From NCBI GenBank assembly GCA_014654775.1, contig JACVZW010000007.1:124001-188000 (forward strand): a DNA stretch of 64,000 nucleotides. Direction: 5' to 3'. Source of the stretch: Paracoccaceae bacterium. Its GTDB lineage: Bacteria > Pseudomonadota > Alphaproteobacteria > Rhodobacterales > Rhodobacteraceae. Position 1 is the first letter of the stretch, and every line of letters begins with the position of its first letter. The notes beneath the pieces were generated by a model. That model had not been told where the DNA came from, searched no databases, and saw nothing but the letters and a program-made list of their open reading frames with translations. Made by a program: the position numbers and the translations under genes. Below are positions 8,711 through 16,773 of this stretch, one piece after another.

Positions 8711-9655
8711 TCACAAGGTCCGCAGCGTGTCGCCCAGCCAGGGCCAAAGCGCGCGGGTCGGCTGCACCACCTGACGGTCGAGCAGCCGCCGCAGGCGCAC
8801 CGCCACATCCCCCGGCATGTCGCGCAGCACGCCTGCCCGCGCTTGCAGCGACAGCGTGCGCCCCAGCGGTTCAAAGGGCAGCGGCTTCAGGTCCACCGCC
8901 TCGCGGAACCGCGCGGCATGGTGGAGCGCAAGCGGCGTGAGGATCGTCCAGCCCGCCCCGGCCGCGACCATGGCAAGGATCGGTGTATAGCTGTCCAGTT
9001 CGAACCGTGCGCCGATGCGCAGGTTCTGCCGGGCGAGATGGGCGGCGATCTGGCGTCCCATCAGATGCCGGGTCGTATACTGGATCAGGGGCAAGCTGGC
9101 CGGATCGCCGCCCTTTGGTGCGACGGCAAGGAAGGGTTCGGCGAGCAGCGGATGCACCTCGCGCCCCCCTTCCGGCACTTCCAGCGGCGCATCGGCAGCG
9201 ACGACCATGTCCAACGCGCGGTTGGACAACTGTTCCTGCAGGTGATGGCTCGCCCCCGTCTCCAAGAGGAAGCGGCAGCCCTTCAGCTCTGTCGCCAATT
9301 CCGTCAGCAGTTGCGGCGTCACTTCGGCATCCAGATCTTCGATCATGCCCAACCGCAGCGTGGTCAGACCTGACAGGTCGGAGAGGGCGAGTTCAGCCCG
9401 CGCCTCGGCCTCGGCATTCAGGATGACCTGAGCGTGGCGGCGGAACATCGTCCCTGCCGGGGTCATCCGCAGCGGCCTTGCGCTGCGGTCCATCAGAACT
9501 GTGCCCAGCGCCGCCTCAAGCGAGGACAATTGCTGGCTGACCGCCGACGGGCTGACCCCCAGACGCCGCGCGGCGGCGGAGATCGCGCCTTCCTCGGCGG
9601 CGGCGAGAAAGACCTCGATCCCCCAGAGGGTGACGCGCCCCTGGCCTTCGGTCAT
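8711..9655 (-). CDS. LysR-family transcriptional regulator
   Basis: A 314-residue protein with an N-terminal winged helix at about 8-66 (FLAAAEEGAISAAARRLGVSPSAVSQQLSSLE) and a C-terminal LysR substrate-binding domain. The ligand is unknown. The start is 21 bases after the phaR stop on the same strand, with a GGGGGC ribosome-binding region, so it may be read from phaR messages. Its 3' end faces the DegT-type aminotransferase across the hairpin cluster. Both genes are possible targets; this is context only. Confidence 0.85.
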   Translation of the reverse strand: MTEGQGRVTLWGIEVFLAAAEEGAISAAARRLGVSPSAVSQQLSSLEAALGTVLMDRSARPLRMTPAGTMFRRHAQVILNAEAEARAELALSDLSGLTTLRLGMIEDLDAEVTPQLLTELATELKGCRFLLETGASHHLQEQLSNRALDMVVAADAPLEVPEGGREVHPLLAEPFLAVAPKGGDPASLPLIQYTTRHLMGRQIAAHLARQNLRIGARFELDSYTPILAMVAAGAGWTILTPLALHHAARFREAVDLKPLPFEPLGRTLSLQARAGVLRDMPGDVAVRLRRLLDRQVVQPTRALWPWLGDTLRTL

Positions 9656-9676
9656 GGGACGCCCCCTTTCGTCGGG

Positions 9677-10243
9677 TCAGAGCTTGGACAGCTTCTTCTG
9701 CAGTTCGGCCAGCTGCCGCTTGATCTGGGCGAGTTCGTCGTCCTTGGACGCGGACTCGCCGCCGGCCGCCTCGTCCTTGGCGGGGCCCGATCCGCCCCAT
9801 CCGGGAAGGCCACCCATGAAGGCCTGCATGAAGACTTCCTGCTGCTTGCGCATCGCCTCGAAGCCGGGCATCGCCGCCATCGGGTTGGGGAAGGCCGACA
9901 GGTTCTCCATCATCTTGGACTGGCCTTCGCGCAGCATCTCGAATGAGGCGGCAAGGAATTGCGGCACGACCGACTGCATCTCGGTCGTGTAGGAGCGGAC
10001 AAGATCGGTCAGCACATTGATGGGAAGGACATTCTCGCCCTTCGCCTCATGCTCGGCCACGATCTGCAGAAGGTATTGGCGGGTCAGGTCATCACCGGAT
10101 TTCAGATCGACGATCTGCACTTCGCGGCCTGCCCGGATGAAGCCTGCGATATCCTCGAGCGTGACGTAATCCGAGGTTTCGGTGTTGTACAGCCGGCGGC
10201 TGGCATAGCGCTTGATCAGAAGCGGCTTGTCGGTGTCGGCCAT
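9677..10243 (-). CDS. phaR: Polyhydroxyalkanoate synthesis repressor PhaR
   Basis: A 188-residue protein. The N-terminal PHB/PHA accumulation regulator DNA-binding domain covers about 6-66 (KRYASRRLYNTETSDYVTLEDIA) and a second PHB-accumulation domain follows (VLPINVLTDLVRSYTTEMQSVVPQFL), ending in a short Lys/Leu coiled tail. In Paracoccus and Rhodobacter PhaR senses PHB granules and represses the phasin gene and itself. The ATG at 10243 was chosen for its GGGGAGG ribosome-binding site; the longer open frame adds 24 unlikely residues. A CTGC-N3-GCAG operator lies at 10280. Confidence 0.93.
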   Translation of the reverse strand: MADTDKPLLIKRYASRRLYNTETSDYVTLEDIAGFIRAGREVQIVDLKSGDDLTRQYLLQIVAEHEAKGENVLPINVLTDLVRSYTTEMQSVVPQFLAASFEMLREGQSKMMENLSAFPNPMAAMPGFEAMRKQQEVFMQAFMGGLPGWGGSGPAKDEAAGGESASKDDELAQIKRQLAELQKKLSKL

Positions 10244-10279
10244 CGGCCACCCTCCCCATTCGTTGTGCAGGTGCAATGG

Positions 10280-10290
10280 CTGCACTGCAG
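10280..10290. promoter_or_regulatory. Probable PhaR operator upstream of phaR
   Basis: The sequence CTGCACTGCAG fits the CTGC-N3-GCAG site reported for PhaR of Rhodobacter. It lies 37 bases before the phaR start, next to a second TGCA-rich half (TGCAGGTGCA), consistent with autoregulation. Confidence 0.65.
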
Positions 10291-10313
10291 AGAAGCTTAG
10301 GGCAGGGATTTTC

Positions 10314-10343
10314 AAAAAGAAAGGGCGGGCACGAGGCCCGCCC
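10314..10343 (-). terminator. Rho-independent terminator downstream of the phasin gene
   Basis: On the minus strand an 8-bp GC stem (GGGCGGGC at 10323-10330 pairing with 10336-10343) is followed by a T-rich run (complement of 10314-10322). It should end most phasin transcripts before phaR. Confidence 0.75.
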
Positions 10344-10394
10344 GAAGCGCGTCCATCCGACGGGGAGGAGGATACGGGGACGCGATAGGCTAAC

Positions 10395-10844
10395 TTACTT
10401 CGCAGCCGCAGCGGCCTTCTTGGCCACCGAGGTGACTTCGGCGGTCGCCTTCTTCACGGCGGCGGTCGCGTCTTCCGAGAAGTCCTTGCCGGCGGCGAGC
10501 ATCAGTTCGACCGTTTCCATCTGGACCTTCTTCGCCACTTCCGCGAAGGCGGCCATGTTTTCGGCGGCCATTTCGGCATAGGCCGAAGCGAAATCGGTCA
10601 CCGACTTGGTGTACTCGGTCGGCTCGGTCTTGGCCTTGGACACGTCGCTCAGCTTCGCCAGCGTGTCCTTGGTCCACTTGGCGGTGATCTCGGTCGACTT
10701 TTCAGCGGCTTCCAGAGCCACTTTCGACAGCTTCTCGCCCATCGCGGCCTGCGTCTTGAACGCGTTCTGCATGGCCGAAGCGTCGACCGGGAAGGAAGCC
10801 ATCATGTCCTGCATGACTTTGGTGAAATCGGTGGTCTTGGTCAT
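10395..10844 (-). CDS. phaP: Phasin, PHB granule surface protein
   Basis: A 149-residue, Ala/Lys/Glu-rich, almost entirely helical protein of the Phasin_2 type. It begins MTKTTDFTKVMQDMMASFPV and ends in an Ala/Lys tail. Phasins coat polyhydroxyalkanoate granules and limit their coalescence. The ATG at 10844 is preceded by CAGGAGTT; the longer open frame would run through the regulatory region. Two PhaR operators lie 72-109 bases upstream, so the gene should be derepressed when PHB forms. The synthase gene is immediately upstream on the same strand. Confidence 0.92.
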   Translation of the reverse strand: MTKTTDFTKVMQDMMASFPVDASAMQNAFKTQAAMGEKLSKVALEAAEKSTEITAKWTKDTLAKLSDVSKAKTEPTEYTKSVTDFASAYAEMAAENMAAFAEVAKKVQMETVELMLAAGKDFSEDATAAVKKATAEVTSVAKKAAAAAK

Positions 10845-10912
10845 TTGTCTAACTCCTGGCGTGCCGGTGTGACGGGCGGGTGTGCGGGTGTTTCCTGATG
10901 ACCAATACATAC

Positions 10913-10929
10913 ATGCTGCAGCGCAGCAT
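10913..10929. promoter_or_regulatory. Probable PhaR operator 1 upstream of phaP
   Basis: ATGCTGCAGCGCAGCAT is a 17-base perfect palindrome about a 3-base centre and contains CTGC-N3-GCAG. It sits between the phaP start and the phaC stop, so it controls phaP. Confidence 0.72.
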
Positions 10930-10942
10930 TTCAAGCTTTTTT

Positions 10943-10953
10943 CTGCATTGCAG
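10943..10953. promoter_or_regulatory. Probable PhaR operator 2 upstream of phaP
   Basis: CTGCATTGCAG is a second CTGC-N3-GCAG site whose centre is 27 bases from the first. Paired sites are consistent with cooperative binding. Confidence 0.7.
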
Positions 10954-11000
10954 CATTGCGTCCGCGGAATGTGTCCGGCAACCTGGAATTGCAGGCAGGT

Positions 11001-12797
11001 TCAGGGACTTGGCGTCGCCGTCACATAGGTGCCCGGCGCCGGGGCCAGAACCTCGGCCCCCGAATCGCCGGGGATACGCGCCTTGATCTTCTTGCCAGAC
11101 CGCGCCGCCAGCCAGTCGCCCCAGCGCGGCCACCAGCTGCCCGGGGTGTAGGTCGCAGCGGCCTTCCAATCTTCCGGCGCGCCGGCCACCGGGCCGTCAT
11201 TGGTGTAATGGCCGTATTTGCCTTTGGCGGGCGGGTTGATGATCCCTGCGATATGGCCGCTTTCGGACAGGATGAAGGTTTTGTCCTTGGACCCCATCTG
11301 CTTCACCCCGTTGAAGCTGCCGCGCCAGTGGGCGATGTGGTCCGTCTCGCAGGCGATGGCGCAAAGCGGCAGCTTCACATCGGCCAGCGTGACGGGCTTG
11401 CCGAAGACGGGAAAACCGGTCGTGGCGAACTGGTCGCGCTGGCACAGGCCGCGCAGATATTCCACCGCCATCTTGCAGGGCAGGTTGGTGCCGTCGCCGT
11501 TCCAGTAGAGCAGGTCGAAGGCGGGCGGGGCCTCGCCCATCATGTAGCTTTTGATCGCGGGCTGATAGATCAGGTCGTTCGATCGCAGGAAGCTGAAGGT
11601 CCGGCTCATGAAGAACTTGGACAGGATGCCGTCCTGCGCCGATTGCCGTTCGATGCCGTCGACGAAATCGTCGTTGAGGAAGACCCCCACTTCGCCCGGA
11701 TCGGAGAAATCCGTGAGCGTGGTGAAAAGCGTGGCGGATTTCACGGATGTGTCGCCCGCCTTTTCCAGATGCGCGAGGGTGAGCGACAGTGTCGTCCCGG
11801 CGATGCAATAGCCCACGCAGTTGATCTGCTTTTCGCCGGTGATGCGGCGTGTCTCGGCCATCGCGCGGAGATATCCGTCGCGGATGTAGTCATCGAGGCC
11901 GATGTCGCGATAGCTGCTATCCGGGTTGACCCAAGACACGACAAAGACAGTAAAGCCCTGATCCACAACCCATTTGATCAGGCTGTTGGCGGGTTTCATG
12001 TCGAGGATGTAGAACTTGTTGATCCATGGCGGGAAGATCAGAAGGGGCGTGGCATGCACCTTCTCGGTCGTGGGCCTGTACTGGATAAGTTCGAACATCT
12101 TGTTGCGATAGACCACCGCGCCGGGGGTGGTGGCGAGGTTCTGGCCCACATGAAAGGCCTCGCGGTCGGCCAGCGTGACGACCAGATCGCCGGAATTCGC
12201 CTCGATATCGGCGACGAGGTTCTCCAGCCCTTTCACGAGGCTTTCGCCATCGGTTTCCACCGCACGTTCCAGCGCATCGGGGTTCGTGCCGAGAAAGTTG
12301 GTGGGCGAGAACATGTCGACGATCTGGCGGGTGAAGTATTCCACGCGGCGCTTGTCGGCGGGATCAAGGGTGGACATGTCATCGACCGCCGAAGAGATCG
12401 CTTCGGCGTTCATCAGGTACTGCTGTTTGAGGTAGTTGAAGAAGGGATGCGTTTCCCACAGCGGATTGGCAAAGCGGCGGTCCTTGGGGGTGGCATCCGG
12501 TGGGGCCTTCAACTCGCCCTTGGCCAGGGTCTGCTGCGCCTCGACGTAATGCTTCAGGCTTTTGCCCCAGTAGTTGATCTGATGTTCCAGGATCTTGGCC
12601 GGGTTGTGCATCATCTCGGCCAGATAGGCGGCGGCGGCCTTCATGTAGACATCGGGGGCGGGGCCGTGCAGGGAATTGTCGACAGCCCGGCGTCTGCCGA
12701 GCGCGGCGACAAGGCGTTGCGACAACGCTTCGACCTTGGCGAGATTCTCGTTCAATCTAACGAGTCGTTCGCCTGCGTCGTTGTCTTCCGTTGTCAT
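11001..12797 (-). CDS. phaC: Class I poly(3-hydroxyalkanoate) synthase
   Basis: A 598-residue PhaC with an N-terminal PhaC_N domain and an alpha/beta-hydrolase core. The lipase-like box GYCIAG carries the catalytic Cys331; the Asp (CETDHIAHW) and His (SESGHIAGI) of the triad are further on. Length and box match class I synthases, which polymerise short-chain 3-hydroxyacyl-CoA, mainly 3-hydroxybutyryl-CoA, on granules. The ATG is preceded by a GGGGGG ribosome-binding stretch. It is divergent from phaZ across 106 bases and precedes phaP and phaR. Confidence 0.96.
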   Translation of the reverse strand: MTTEDNDAGERLVRLNENLAKVEALSQRLVAALGRRRAVDNSLHGPAPDVYMKAAAAYLAEMMHNPAKILEHQINYWGKSLKHYVEAQQTLAKGELKAPPDATPKDRRFANPLWETHPFFNYLKQQYLMNAEAISSAVDDMSTLDPADKRRVEYFTRQIVDMFSPTNFLGTNPDALERAVETDGESLVKGLENLVADIEANSGDLVVTLADREAFHVGQNLATTPGAVVYRNKMFELIQYRPTTEKVHATPLLIFPPWINKFYILDMKPANSLIKWVVDQGFTVFVVSWVNPDSSYRDIGLDDYIRDGYLRAMAETRRITGEKQINCVGYCIAGTTLSLTLAHLEKAGDTSVKSATLFTTLTDFSDPGEVGVFLNDDFVDGIERQSAQDGILSKFFMSRTFSFLRSNDLIYQPAIKSYMMGEAPPAFDLLYWNGDGTNLPCKMAVEYLRGLCQRDQFATTGFPVFGKPVTLADVKLPLCAIACETDHIAHWRGSFNGVKQMGSKDKTFILSESGHIAGIINPPAKGKYGHYTNDGPVAGAPEDWKAAATYTPGSWWPRWGDWLAARSGKKIKARIPGDSGAEVLAPAPGTYVTATPSP

Positions 12798-12903
12798 GCG
12801 AATATTTCCCCCCTATCCTCGCCGCTGTGCAGCATACCGCCACCGGTCCGGAGGGGAAAGCTGTGAATGCCGGTGATGGCCCACCCGGACAAGGAGACGC
12901 AGG

Positions 12904-14181
12904 TTGCGGTATATGTTCACCTACGACATGATGGAAACGGCACGCAACACGAATGAGTGGCTTGGTGCCACCGCGCGCGCCATGGCCTCATATCCCGCCT
13001 TCGCGATGTCGATGAACCCGGTCCTGCCCTTGATGGCTGCGTGGGGTGAGGTGACGGAACGCACCTTCGGCCGCATGGTGGCCAAGCCCGACTGGGGCAT
13101 CCGGTCCATCGTGGGGCCCGATGGCACCGACCATCTGGTCGATGTGAAGACGGTGGTGGAGCGGCCCTTCGGCAACCTTGTGCAGTTCTTCGTCCGCCGC
13201 CGCCCGCCGATGGCGCGCAAGATCATGCTGGTGGCGCCGATGTCGGGGCATTACGCGACGCTGCTGCGGTCCACCGTCGCCTCGCTGTTGCCCGATGCGG
13301 ATGTCTACGTCACCGACTGGCACAATGCGCGCGATATCCCTGTGTCGGCGGGCAAGTTCGATGTCGAGGATTACACCCTCTACCTTGTCGACTTCATGCG
13401 GGCGCTGGGACCGGACACCCATATCATCGCCGTCTGCCAGCCCGCCCCCCTGACGCTGGCCGCCACCGCCTATCTGGCGGGCGAGGATCCGGAGGCGCAG
13501 CCGCGCTCGCTCACGCTGATCGGCGGGCCGATCGACCCGGATGCCGCCGCGACGGATGTGACGGATTTCGGTCGCCGCGTGACGATGGGCCAGCTGGAGC
13601 AGACCGTCATCCAGCGCGTGGGGTTCAAGTACAAGGGTGCCGGGCGGCTGGTCTATCCCGGCCTGATGCAGCTGCAAAGCTTCATGTCGATGAACGCGGA
13701 ACGTCATTCCAAGGCCTTTGCGGAACAGATCATGCGCGTGGCGCGCGGCGAGGCATCGGATCACGATGCGCATAACCGCTTTTACGACGAATACCTTGCG
13801 GTCATGGACATGACGGCGGAATTCTATCTGTCCACCGTGGAACGCATCTTCAAGAACCGCGAGATTGCGACGAACGAATTCACCGTGGCGGGCAAGCGGG
13901 TGGATATCGGCGCGATCACGCAGGTGGCCGTGAAGACAGTGGAAGGCGCGAATGACGACATTTCCGCCCCCGGCCAATGCGTGGCGGCGCTGAAACTGCT
14001 GACCGGGCTGCCGGAGGAGAAGAAGGCCAGCCATCTGGAACCCGGCGCGGGCCACTATGGCATCTTCGCAGGCAAGAGCTGGCGCCTGAACATCCGCCCG
14101 CTGGTGTTGAACTTCATCGATGCCAATTCGGGCGAGCCGAAGTCGAAGAAGGCGAAGATCAGCCTCGCGGCTTCGCAGTAG
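12904..14181 (+). CDS. phaZ: Intracellular polyhydroxyalkanoate depolymerase
   Basis: A 425-residue PHB_depo_C-family protein. The lipase-like box VCQP with likely nucleophile Cys178 (IIAVCQPAPL) resembles the intracellular depolymerase of Cupriavidus PhaZ1. A near C-terminal GAGHYGIFAGKSWR carries the probable catalytic His. TTG at 12904 has AAGGAG 7 bases upstream and fits best; ATG at 12913 would be 16 bases away. It mobilises stored PHB. Its last 23 bases overlap the 3' end of the convergent hydrolase gene. Confidence 0.92.
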   Translation: MRYMFTYDMMETARNTNEWLGATARAMASYPAFAMSMNPVLPLMAAWGEVTERTFGRMVAKPDWGIRSIVGPDGTDHLVDVKTVVERPFGNLVQFFVRRRPPMARKIMLVAPMSGHYATLLRSTVASLLPDADVYVTDWHNARDIPVSAGKFDVEDYTLYLVDFMRALGPDTHIIAVCQPAPLTLAATAYLAGEDPEAQPRSLTLIGGPIDPDAAATDVTDFGRRVTMGQLEQTVIQRVGFKYKGAGRLVYPGLMQLQSFMSMNAERHSKAFAEQIMRVARGEASDHDAHNRFYDEYLAVMDMTAEFYLSTVERIFKNREIATNEFTVAGKRVDIGAITQVAVKTVEGANDDISAPGQCVAALKLLTGLPEEKKASHLEPGAGHYGIFAGKSWRLNIRPLVLNFIDANSGEPKSKKAKISLAASQ

Positions 14182-14890
14182 GGCGCAGCATCATCGGGCC
14201 GTTCAGGAAGGCCGTGATCCGGTCGGTGACAGCTTCCGGCTGTTCCAGCATGGGCAGGTGGCCCGCGCCTTCGATCACCGCAAGTTGGGCATGGGGCGCC
14301 AGTTGGGCCGCGAAATCCTGACGGCGGACGGGGACCAGCGGGTCCTCTGCACCGGCGATCATCAGCAGGGGCAGGTTGGCGCGGCGCAGCGTCTTTTGCT
14401 GATCCGGGCGGCGCTGCAGGGCGCGGGTCTGGCGGAGGAAAACCCCTTCGCCAAGGGTCAGGCCCATGTCGCGCATCAGCGCCATGATCTCGGCCCGCCA
14501 TTCAGAGGGGGCGAAGGCGGTTTCGGGGTATTCCTGCGCCACCACTTCTTTCAGGCGCCCGGCCTTGGCCGCGACGATGCGGGCCTCGCGGGCCGCCGCG
14601 GTGGCGGGCGGTTCGGCCAGCGGGTCGGTGGAGATCAGGATGGCGCGGCTGGCCCGGCCATTGTCACGCCGCAGGATATCCAGCGCGACGTCTCCACCCA
14701 GCCCGTGACCCATCAGGATGAACTTCGGCGGGGCCGTGGCAAGGATGGCCTCGGACATCTGTTCGACCGTCTCACCCTGCAGGGGCAGCGCGATGTGCAG
14801 CGGATGCCGGAACCCCAGATGCACGATCTGGGGCAGAAAGACGCGCGCATCACAAAGCAGGCCGGGGATCAGGAGGATGGGTTCGTTCAC
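14159..14890 (-). CDS. Alpha/beta-hydrolase-fold protein with Gly in place of nucleophilic Ser
   Basis: A 243-residue alpha/beta-hydrolase-fold protein with oxyanion region LLIPGLLCDARVF, nucleophile elbow LMGHGLGGDVAL, acid loop AGAEDPLVP and GAGHLPMLEQPEAV. The elbow normally reads GHSLGG; residue 63 is encoded by GGG (Gly), so classical Ser hydrolase activity is not expected even though Asp and His are kept. The start overlaps the stop of the upstream hydrolase by 4 bases (ATGA). It may be a non-hydrolytic or cofactor-free member of the family. The function is unknown. Confidence 0.8.
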   Translation of the reverse strand: MNEPILLIPGLLCDARVFLPQIVHLGFRHPLHIALPLQGETVEQMSEAILATAPPKFILMGHGLGGDVALDILRRDNGRASRAILISTDPLAEPPATAAAREARIVAAKAGRLKEVVAQEYPETAFAPSEWRAEIMALMRDMGLTLGEGVFLRQTRALQRRPDQQKTLRRANLPLLMIAGAEDPLVPVRRQDFAAQLAPHAQLAVIEGAGHLPMLEQPEAVTDRITAFLNGPMMLRPTAKPRG

Positions 14891-15867
14891 AATCCGCGCG
14901 CCCAGTCGGTGATGATCTGGATGACGGGTTCCGTCTGGCCGGGCGACAGGATGTCGCCGGCGATCACGTGGGCATAGGGATCGTCATCCCCCTGCATCTC
15001 GCGCTGTTCGACCTGCGTCTGGCCGCCCCAAGCGGCGATGACAGGCGGGATCAGGCTGGGGTCGACCACCTGATCGGCAGGGGCGTAAAGGAAAAGCGCG
15101 GGCGTCCGGGCCTGCGACCAGTCAGTCGCGCGCGCCGCGCGGATCAGGCGGGCCATGGGATAAAGCGCCTCGGTCGGGTATTCCGTTGTCCAGTGCCGCC
15201 CCTGTTCGGGATTGAGCGGCGTGAAGGACCGCGTTTCCCCCGCGACGAGCGTTCCCCAGTGTTCGATAAAGGGCGCGTCCAGCAACCATTGCGCGGGCGG
15301 GTGGATGCCGAAATTGGGCGAGATCAGCACCGTCCCCGCCAGCCCCGCATTCAACTGCGGGTCGGTCGCGGCCAAGGATGCCAGCGTGCCGCCGGTCGAG
15401 GTGCCCATCACGATGACACGATCGCCCAGACGGCGGCCCACCGCCATCGCCTCGGCCATGTCGAAAAGCCAGTCTTCGGCGCTGGCCCCGGCCATCGCCG
15501 CGCCGTCGCGGCCATGCCCGGCAAGACGGGTGAAGAAGAGGTTGGCATCCAAGGCGCGGGCCACCTCTTCCGGCACGGGGCGGATCTCGGCGGGGCCTGC
15601 GGAAAAGCCGTGGATATAGACGATGGCAAGCGGCGTCTTTGCCCCTTTTGCCCCGGCCCAGAGGATGCGCTTTTCATCCCCCGCGCGAATGTCTGAAAAT
15701 GCCCGCTCGCGCTGGTTGATATAGCCTTCGACATCGGCCGGGATGTTCGTTTCGGAAAAGGCGATCTGGCGGTCCACACCACTGCGCGGCGCAAGGAACC
15801 ACAGGGCAAGGCCCATGATGACCAAAGCCGCCAGCAGACGACCGAGTGCTTTTCCGACTGCACGCAT
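14887..15867 (-). CDS. Membrane-anchored alpha/beta hydrolase
   Basis: A 326-residue protein beginning with an uncleaved hydrophobic segment (about 8-27, LGRLLAALVIMGLALWFLAP), so the hydrolase domain probably faces the periplasm. The domain has IVYIHGFSAG, an intact nucleophile elbow GTSTGG with Ser157, an acid (APADQVVDP) and a His (DPYAHVI). It resembles lysophospholipase or carboxylesterase-type enzymes; the substrate is unknown. ATG at 15867 overlaps the upstream TGA as TGATG; a GTG at 15870 is the alternative. It is translationally coupled on both sides. Confidence 0.8.
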   Translation of the reverse strand: MRAVGKALGRLLAALVIMGLALWFLAPRSGVDRQIAFSETNIPADVEGYINQRERAFSDIRAGDEKRILWAGAKGAKTPLAIVYIHGFSAGPAEIRPVPEEVARALDANLFFTRLAGHGRDGAAMAGASAEDWLFDMAEAMAVGRRLGDRVIVMGTSTGGTLASLAATDPQLNAGLAGTVLISPNFGIHPPAQWLLDAPFIEHWGTLVAGETRSFTPLNPEQGRHWTTEYPTEALYPMARLIRAARATDWSQARTPALFLYAPADQVVDPSLIPPVIAAWGGQTQVEQREMQGDDDPYAHVIAGDILSPGQTEPVIQIITDWARGL

Positions 15868-16607
15868 CACGCACTCACCTCAATCACCGCGCTGGCGATC
15901 ATGGCAAGGCATTCGGGCGTTGAAAAGCGGTGATCGGCCCCTTTGACGAGAGTCAGCCGCAAGTCCGGGCTTTCGGCATGGTCCATCAGCCGCAGTGCGA
16001 CGGAGACGGGCACATCCGTATCCGCCGTACCCTGCAGGATGCGCACCGGGAAAGGCAGGTGAAGGGGCGCGCGCAGGACAAGGCGCTCGCGGCCATCCTC
16101 GATCAGGCGGCGGGTGATGGGATAGCCATCCTCGGAATAGTCCGACGGGATCACGATGCGCCCCGTCTCCATCAGTTCCGCCCGCTGCGCCGCCGAGAAG
16201 CCCGCCCACATGCTGTCTTCGGTGAAATCGGGCGCGGGCGCGATGCCGACCAGCGCCTTCACCCGGTCCGGCATCGCCCGCGCGATCTGCAGGGCGATCC
16301 AACCGCCCATCGACGAGCCGACCAGAACCTGCGGCCCCGTCGTCAGAGCCGCAATCGCCGCCATCGCGTCCTCGGCCCAGTCGCCGATGCAGCCCTCTTC
16401 AAAGGTACCAGAGGATTGGCCGTGGCCGGAATAATCGAACCGCAGGAAGGCCCGCCCCACCCGTTCGGCCCAATCCTGCAGGAACAACGCCTTGCTGCCC
16501 GTCATGTCGGACATGAAGCCACCAAGGAAGACGACGCCCGGCCCCTGCCCCGGCGTTCGGTGATGGGCGATGCGGCGGCCCTGTGCCGTGGTCAGATATT
16601 CGGTCAT
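15867..16607 (-). CDS. Cytosolic alpha/beta hydrolase
   Basis: A 246-residue alpha/beta hydrolase with VVFLGGFMSDMTG oxyanion loop, FDYSGHGQS, intact nucleophile elbow VGSSMGGW (Ser99), Asp in GTADTDVPV and His in KGADHRFS. This pattern is close to the BDLF2-like or palmitoyl-thioesterase (ABHD10-like) hydrolases of alphaproteobacteria. ATG 16607 has GGAGG at a 7-base spacing; the open frame to 17063 is antisense to thrS and is ignored. It is the first gene of a three-hydrolase operon. Confidence 0.82.
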   Translation of the reverse strand: MTEYLTTAQGRRIAHHRTPGQGPGVVFLGGFMSDMTGSKALFLQDWAERVGRAFLRFDYSGHGQSSGTFEEGCIGDWAEDAMAAIAALTTGPQVLVGSSMGGWIALQIARAMPDRVKALVGIAPAPDFTEDSMWAGFSAAQRAELMETGRIVIPSDYSEDGYPITRRLIEDGRERLVLRAPLHLPFPVRILQGTADTDVPVSVALRLMDHAESPDLRLTLVKGADHRFSTPECLAMIASAVIEVSA

Positions 16608-16773
16608 CGCGCCCTCCTTCATCGCCTTGGACATAGCGAAGCCCGGGCCGGGATGCCACAGGGCGTGCCCACGTATCACCCACCGTTGACAATCGCCTCT
16701 GCCCCGCGCAGGAAGGCGACACATAACCCGCAGCCGGGCGTTCCGTGGGCGCCAAACCGACGAGGAGCAGGCC

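Noticed and set aside
16686-16730. TTGACA as the thrS promoter -35
   Set aside because: No acceptable -10 at 16-18 bases downstream; the nearest AT-rich hexamer is 30 bases away.
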